From Rhodeus uyekii (lineage: Eukaryota; Chordata; Actinopteri; Cypriniformes; Acheilognathidae), in assembly GCA_037043235.1 (NCBI GenBank), contig JAWRVZ010000156.1, forward strand, positions 972,923-1,036,922: a stretch of 64,000 nucleotides of DNA. Direction: 5' to 3'. The translations under genes were made by a program, and so were the position numbers. The notes beneath the pieces were generated by a model. It made no database searches. It was not told the DNA's origin and worked only from the letters and a program-made list of their open reading frames with translations. Below, in pieces: positions 59,481-64,000 of the stretch (the first letter of the stretch is position 1; each line of letters starts with the position of its first letter).

Positions 59481-62400
59481 CCGTTTCCATGAAAATATGA
59501 CTGAACATCTAAAACAAAAATATTTAGAACTAATGACATGAATTTGGAACAGGACTATCTGATTTCCCAGCCAATTGCAGACAGGGAAGTGTTCAGAAGA
59601 CCTGTTTGAAAAGTAATAATTTTAATGTTTAAATACAAAAGATGCTTTTTAGCATTAGCATTTATATTTAGCATGATTAGCAATGTTACGTATTTACCAG
59701 AAAGACCATGCCAGTCAACCCGCATGACAATTCACAACGCTCTAGGATGGTCTTTCTAGCAGGGAGGTTTATGTCTTTTCAAATAAATCGAGCCGCCTCC
59801 ATACTGTCTGATGCATGGTGCCATATGAAATTAGCGATGTCTGGACAAGAAGACGTTGTTGAAATCAATTAGAGAGTTTAGTTAACCATACCTAGACCAT
59901 CAGAGGAGCCGCCAACTGAACTAATATGAGAGACTGTCATGAACTCCTGCAGCAGGCACCAAAACCTGACCAGTGTTTAGCCTTGTGCCCTCTACACTGT
60001 GATTTGCTGAATCATAAAGGACTGGGAGACGGGACCACCGGTGTGATATAACCCAACTCCTGTTTAAATGCATATACTCCTGTTTACTCTTGCATAGTTA
60101 AGACCCGAGATTTCTCATATGCCTGAAACTTCAGTGACTTGTTTCTAGAGTGCCTGCTGGAAAATTGTTTTGAGAATAGAGAGCTTCATCATGATTCTGG
60201 GGTCTCTGAATGACTCCTCTCAGATGTTTTTAATGTGATATGTGGACATAACAAACCAAACTGGGACATAACAGACCAAGATCAAGTAATGTTGATTCCA
60301 AAGTGTCTGCTGCAGTGAGATAGCTTATGTGGTTACCTCTCTAAAGTTGTCTGAAATACTTCTCCCAACCTAACTTTAACTTACCCTCTTTAACTTTAAC
60401 TTCTCATTAACTTACCCTCATCTTTTTCTGACTTAATTTGATCTTTTTTTAACTTTCTGTCTTCTTTCTTCAGTGAAATACAAAATGAAATAGGATGGTA
60501 AATTTGTAAAGTTTTGTGTCACTTTTATACTATGCTTATTAACTTTAGGTCATCTATATTCTGGTGTAACTCTAAATCTTTACAACACACTTTTAGGAGA
60601 TTTAGTTGGGAGATATTCCTAGAATTCGTTATATCCTAGGAAAACAAATCCAGAAAGACTCAGAATGCAATTAATACATTTTTCCAATGAAATTAAATCT
60701 AACAAGCATTTTGTTATTCCAGTTATGTTTATTATGTGGAGGGTTATCTACAACTGTACAACGAGGCACACTGGGACGATGAGACCCTGAAGGAACTTTC
60801 CTAGAGTGTACGACAACCTAGACCAGATGGTGCTGTTAGGTGAGGGTCACCGTCCTTTCATGGACTTCATAGATCACACCTTAACGATATGCGAATCCTT
60901 GTTCACTGTGGAAGCCGTCAAGAGCGATGCCACGTTTTCTGAATCTCAGTCACTTATTCCAGCAATCTCTCTGCCACTGTGCCACATCTGTCCTAAGGTC
61001 GGAGCATATCACCAGATCTGCTTTAATTTTTTACACCATGATAGAGTTGTTTCAATTACCATGTTCTTTCACTAATCAAAAACTAGTGCTGTATATACAT
61101 GTTGACCTATTTCCATGGAAGCTTGAAAGTTTGAATGGTGAAAAAATTTTGTTTATCAATATAGAAGCAATATGTGTAATCAATGTTTTGAACAATGTTT
61201 ATTGCGTGATGGAAATCCTGTTTTAATATGCATATGGTCTTGTAAAACAACAAGCTATTCCCATGGGAAATTATATAATTAGTCCACACTCAGTGGTCAA
61301 AAAGACTAATTCCTACCCTGACGTTCCATAATAAACAAGCTGCTGGGAGGAGAGGGACGTTCATTACGCACACAGATGTTTTACTTTAATTCATAAAACA
61401 TTCATTATTCATTCTCATTATTCATCTGTTGTGATGAAGAGCTGTCTGGTATTTAGACGTCTGCTTAATGACAGTGTAACATGTCTGTAAACAGTTCCAT
61501 AACATCTGAATTACAGCTGTCTGTCACTCATTTTGAATTATAGGCTGAAGAGCATCCAGTTAACCTGAGACTAAAGCGAGCCAATCACTCCCACAGTGGA
61601 AATAATGACAGCTGGGCTAAAAGACACATGGCTAAATTAATGCCTCATTCAACACAGTCCTGTTCAAGCGTGAGTAAGTGTGTGTATGAGCGTTAGTGCG
61701 TGTGGGTGGAGGTTTGATAGGTGAAATTAAGAACATTCCCATGACCTTACCATTCCGTGTTTGCTCTAGGATTTCAAGGGCTGTGCTGTGGTTTGCGTGT
61801 ATAAAATCCCTGAGGAAACTTGGCAGGCTTTGAAGTGCTTTGGCCATGCTTCCCTTTTTTGATGTCAAGTGAGAAAATGCTGATTAGCTGTTTATAAAGT
61901 TGTGTTTGTGATCCCTGCAGATGCACTTCAACATGTTTCATGCTGCTTACTTAACACATTTCACTATAAAACAATGTCATGGGTATGCATCTAGATTCTA
62001 GAAGTTTCTTCCATCTGTTTCTACTTTTAAAAGGGGAGTGTTTGAAACGGATCTCATTATCATTTTTATTATCCTTTTTGGATCTGCAAGTAGCACAAAA
62101 ATAAGCATTTTTCTTTTCTCTGGGAACTTGATTTGATGCAGTCTGTCTCATCTATAACTCATGTATTTCATATATACTGTAGCTATCTATATATAGCATT
62201 ACAAATTTATATTTTCACACCAGTATGATATTATTCCAGTATTACTGCTGGTTAGACACAAGATTTTTGCTGTGAGAATGTTTAACTCTGCTTCTGTTTT
62301 TCCTCATTTTATTCTCAATATTTAATCATAGTCCCATGGTGTAGTTATGTTTTACCATTCAACAAATTTTTGCAGGTGAAGTCCAGTCATTTCAATAGGA

Positions 62401-62632
62401 ATCCATGCAATCAGGTGAGGTGAAAGATCTCCTCACGCAAATTTTGAATGGATTTTCATGGATTTTTAAATGGACCAATAGAGACCTTCCTGTGTGCTGT
62501 GCTTAGTTTATTGCTACACTACTGATAATACAAAATTGAATACACAATTTTGCACACAATTGCACACAATTTAGAATTTCGCTAATGTGACCATATGTTC
62601 ATATTAAGCTTGCATCTTTGAAAATTCACACA
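59481..62632. other. intergenic DNA
   Basis: It includes a possible gag-like retroelement fragment at about 60725-60960 and a candidate conserved non-coding stretch at about 61320-61650. No gene named. Confidence 0.35.
60725..60960 (+). pseudogene. possible Ty3/gypsy-type gag fragment
   Basis: Two adjacent plus-strand frames, separated by one frame change near 60802, give YLQLYNEAHWDDETLKEL and then FMDFIDHTLTICESLFTV. These resemble the helical end of fish LTR-retrotransposon gag proteins (a 'sluF-W-D..L' pattern, then an 'F.d..L...gS.FTV' pattern). The reading is tentative and the sequence is broken. Confidence 0.35.
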
Positions 62633-62658
62633 TTCAAGTCAAGTCACCTTTATTTATA

Positions 62659-62716
62659 CAGCAATCCCTCGCGGTTCAAGTTTTGCAGCCTCAGTGCATC
62701 GCGGATTTAATATATT

Positions 62717-62747
<31 letters not shown>

Positions 62748-63060
62748 TATTAATAATATATTATATATTATATAATATTATATAATATATTGAATATATT
62801 TAAATATTCATCTGAAAATTACAATTCAAAAATACCGCCATATCGGCAGCCGTATTGCTGAAAGTAGCGTTGTTTCATTGTGATGCGAGAGAAACGATTT
62901 CTCTCAGAGGCATTGAACACACCCATGGGCACTTAGACAAGGCACGTGATTGGTTTCCAGCGCGGGATCGACGAATGAGAGCACGAGTGGAGTGGGAGAT
63001 TCTTCGCCTCTCTCAGAAGCAAATGTTGACGTCCTGCGCCGATATCTGACGATGAGGCGC
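62659..63060 (+). mobile_element. Tigger-like element, left end only
   Basis: It starts cagcaatccctcgcggttca after a TA (62657-62658) and continues with gcatcgcggattta, the CGCGG-rich start typical of this Tigger subfamily. A (TA)n tract sits at about 62716-62745. No right terminal repeat was found. Confidence 0.5.
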
Positions 63061-63474
63061 TTCCCAATCTGATTTAAAAGCCCTCATTATACCAGTGCAG
63101 TAACACAATCATCATTATCATTCATCATCACATTCATCAAACTGCACAGGTCTGTCATTGTCGTCATTACTGGAGTCAAGTCATGTCAGAATGAATTAAT
63201 GATTTGCATTCACCACATTGCATCTGATTGCACTGGCTTTTGTTGGCAAGCTCCATTGCTTGGCTATTGTAAAATCAGGCCTGAAACCATGAAGTGTGAA
63301 AACAGCATAAAGGTGCAATTATATTTGCTGTTGCTCGCCAAATGCATTCATAAACTGGTCATACCATTATCCTCCCTGTACAAATAACTGTTAAATTATA
63401 CATACAACTCTTTCAAATTGGATTCTGATTGGCCACAGCATTTTGTGGTCAAATGTTTGTATATAATTATCTTT
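63061..63474. other. intergenic DNA
   Basis: Nothing recognised. Confidence 0.35.
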
Positions 63475-63732
63475 AAACTCCATTGTAACGCAGTCTTCGT
63501 TCCCGCAGGAGGCGGGAACCGGCAGACAATTAAACAGACTTTTAAATAAGCCATAAACCCAAAATGAAAGTAATGGCAGCAGTCCCTCGCGGACGACTGC
63601 CGCCCACACAAAACACAACATAAATCCATGCCTGGTCCTCTCTCGTCTTCCACTGTCGTTGCTCCTCCTTTTATGTCTCTGCTCCTCCGTGAGACTCGAG
63701 ACACCGGTGGCTTTGCTCTCGTGACACTCTCA
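63475..63732 (-). mobile_element. LTR-like sequence on minus strand
   Basis: On the minus strand it runs from TGTCACGAGAGC (63723 downward) through gacataaaaggag (TATA-like) to GCGTTACA near 63486. A clear 5-bp duplication was not found (gagag versus atgga), so this is tentative. Confidence 0.4.
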
Positions 63733-64000
63733 CGGTCCTTCGACCCCGCCCTGCTCGCCTCAAAAATAATTTACCAAATATAAGGGAACTAATATCCTAC
63801 AAGTTACTTGTGTCTTTTGCACCATATTCTCTTTCTTGTGATAAACAAAATCAGTATTTCATATCCATTTGTTTTTACAAGTATGCCTTGATGCCAGGCC
63901 TCCTTTTTATTCAGTAATGACCAGCTATGATCTTCTCAAAGCACTGTTAAATGCGATTTGGAGCTACTATGTGCACAAGGTGGTTTCTCCATTCAATTTT
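63733..64000. other. right edge of window
   Basis: Nothing recognised. Confidence 0.3.

Overview
The window is vertebrate nuclear DNA from a ray-finned fish, almost certainly a cyprinid (carp, barb or minnow group). The evidence is split genes with GT-AG introns, very long AT-rich introns and spacers, long (TA)n, (CA)n and (GATA)n-type microsatellites, fish tRNA-derived SINEs, Tc1-like and Tigger/pogo-like transposons, and dispersed repeats typical of cyprinid genomes. No bacterial, plasmid, phage or CRISPR features were seen.

Three protein-coding genes were assembled by hand from exon homology, splice sites and reading-frame phase. (1) 890-2563, plus strand: the last two coding exons of ENOX1 (ecto-NOX disulfide-thiol exchanger 1), which enters from the left edge. 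(2) 9830-34104, minus strand: complete DNAJC15, the mitochondrial inner-membrane DnaJ co-chaperone also called MCJ, with 6 coding exons and 149 residues. (3) 34389-50169, plus strand: complete EPSTI1 (epithelial-stromal interaction 1, an interferon-induced coiled-coil protein), with 11 coding exons and up to 365 residues. The order and relative orientation of ENOX1, DNAJC15 and EPSTI1 match human 13q14.11, so this is conserved synteny. No gene could be named to the right of EPSTI1 (50.2-64 kb).

DNAJC15 and EPSTI1 are divergent, with start codons only 284 bp apart, so they probably share a bidirectional promoter. It holds a perfect GAS-type palindrome. An ISRE-like motif paired with an inverted IRF-like motif lies about 240 bp into EPSTI1 intron 1. 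Both fit the known interferon induction of EPSTI1.

The rest is transposon-derived or unique non-coding DNA. DNAJC15 intron 5 (11.6 kb) is the densest part: a decayed Tc1, a Tigger-like element with intact ends, a second Tc1 fragment, an RTE-type LINE tail, and a Tc1 carrying an insertion that itself carries a palindromic MITE. DNAJC15 intron 4 holds a Tigger-like element interrupted at a TA by another, beside long microsatellites and a third element. Intron 10 of EPSTI1 holds a solo LTR with a 5-bp target duplication and an internal 10-bp minisatellite. Three unique stretches (6.6-7.0, 29.15-29.65 and 61.3-61.65 kb) look like candidate conserved non-coding elements. I saw no convincing previously undescribed enzymatic or defence system. 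The strongest leads are the divergent interferon-linked promoter and a CUE-like fold at the EPSTI1 C-terminus.
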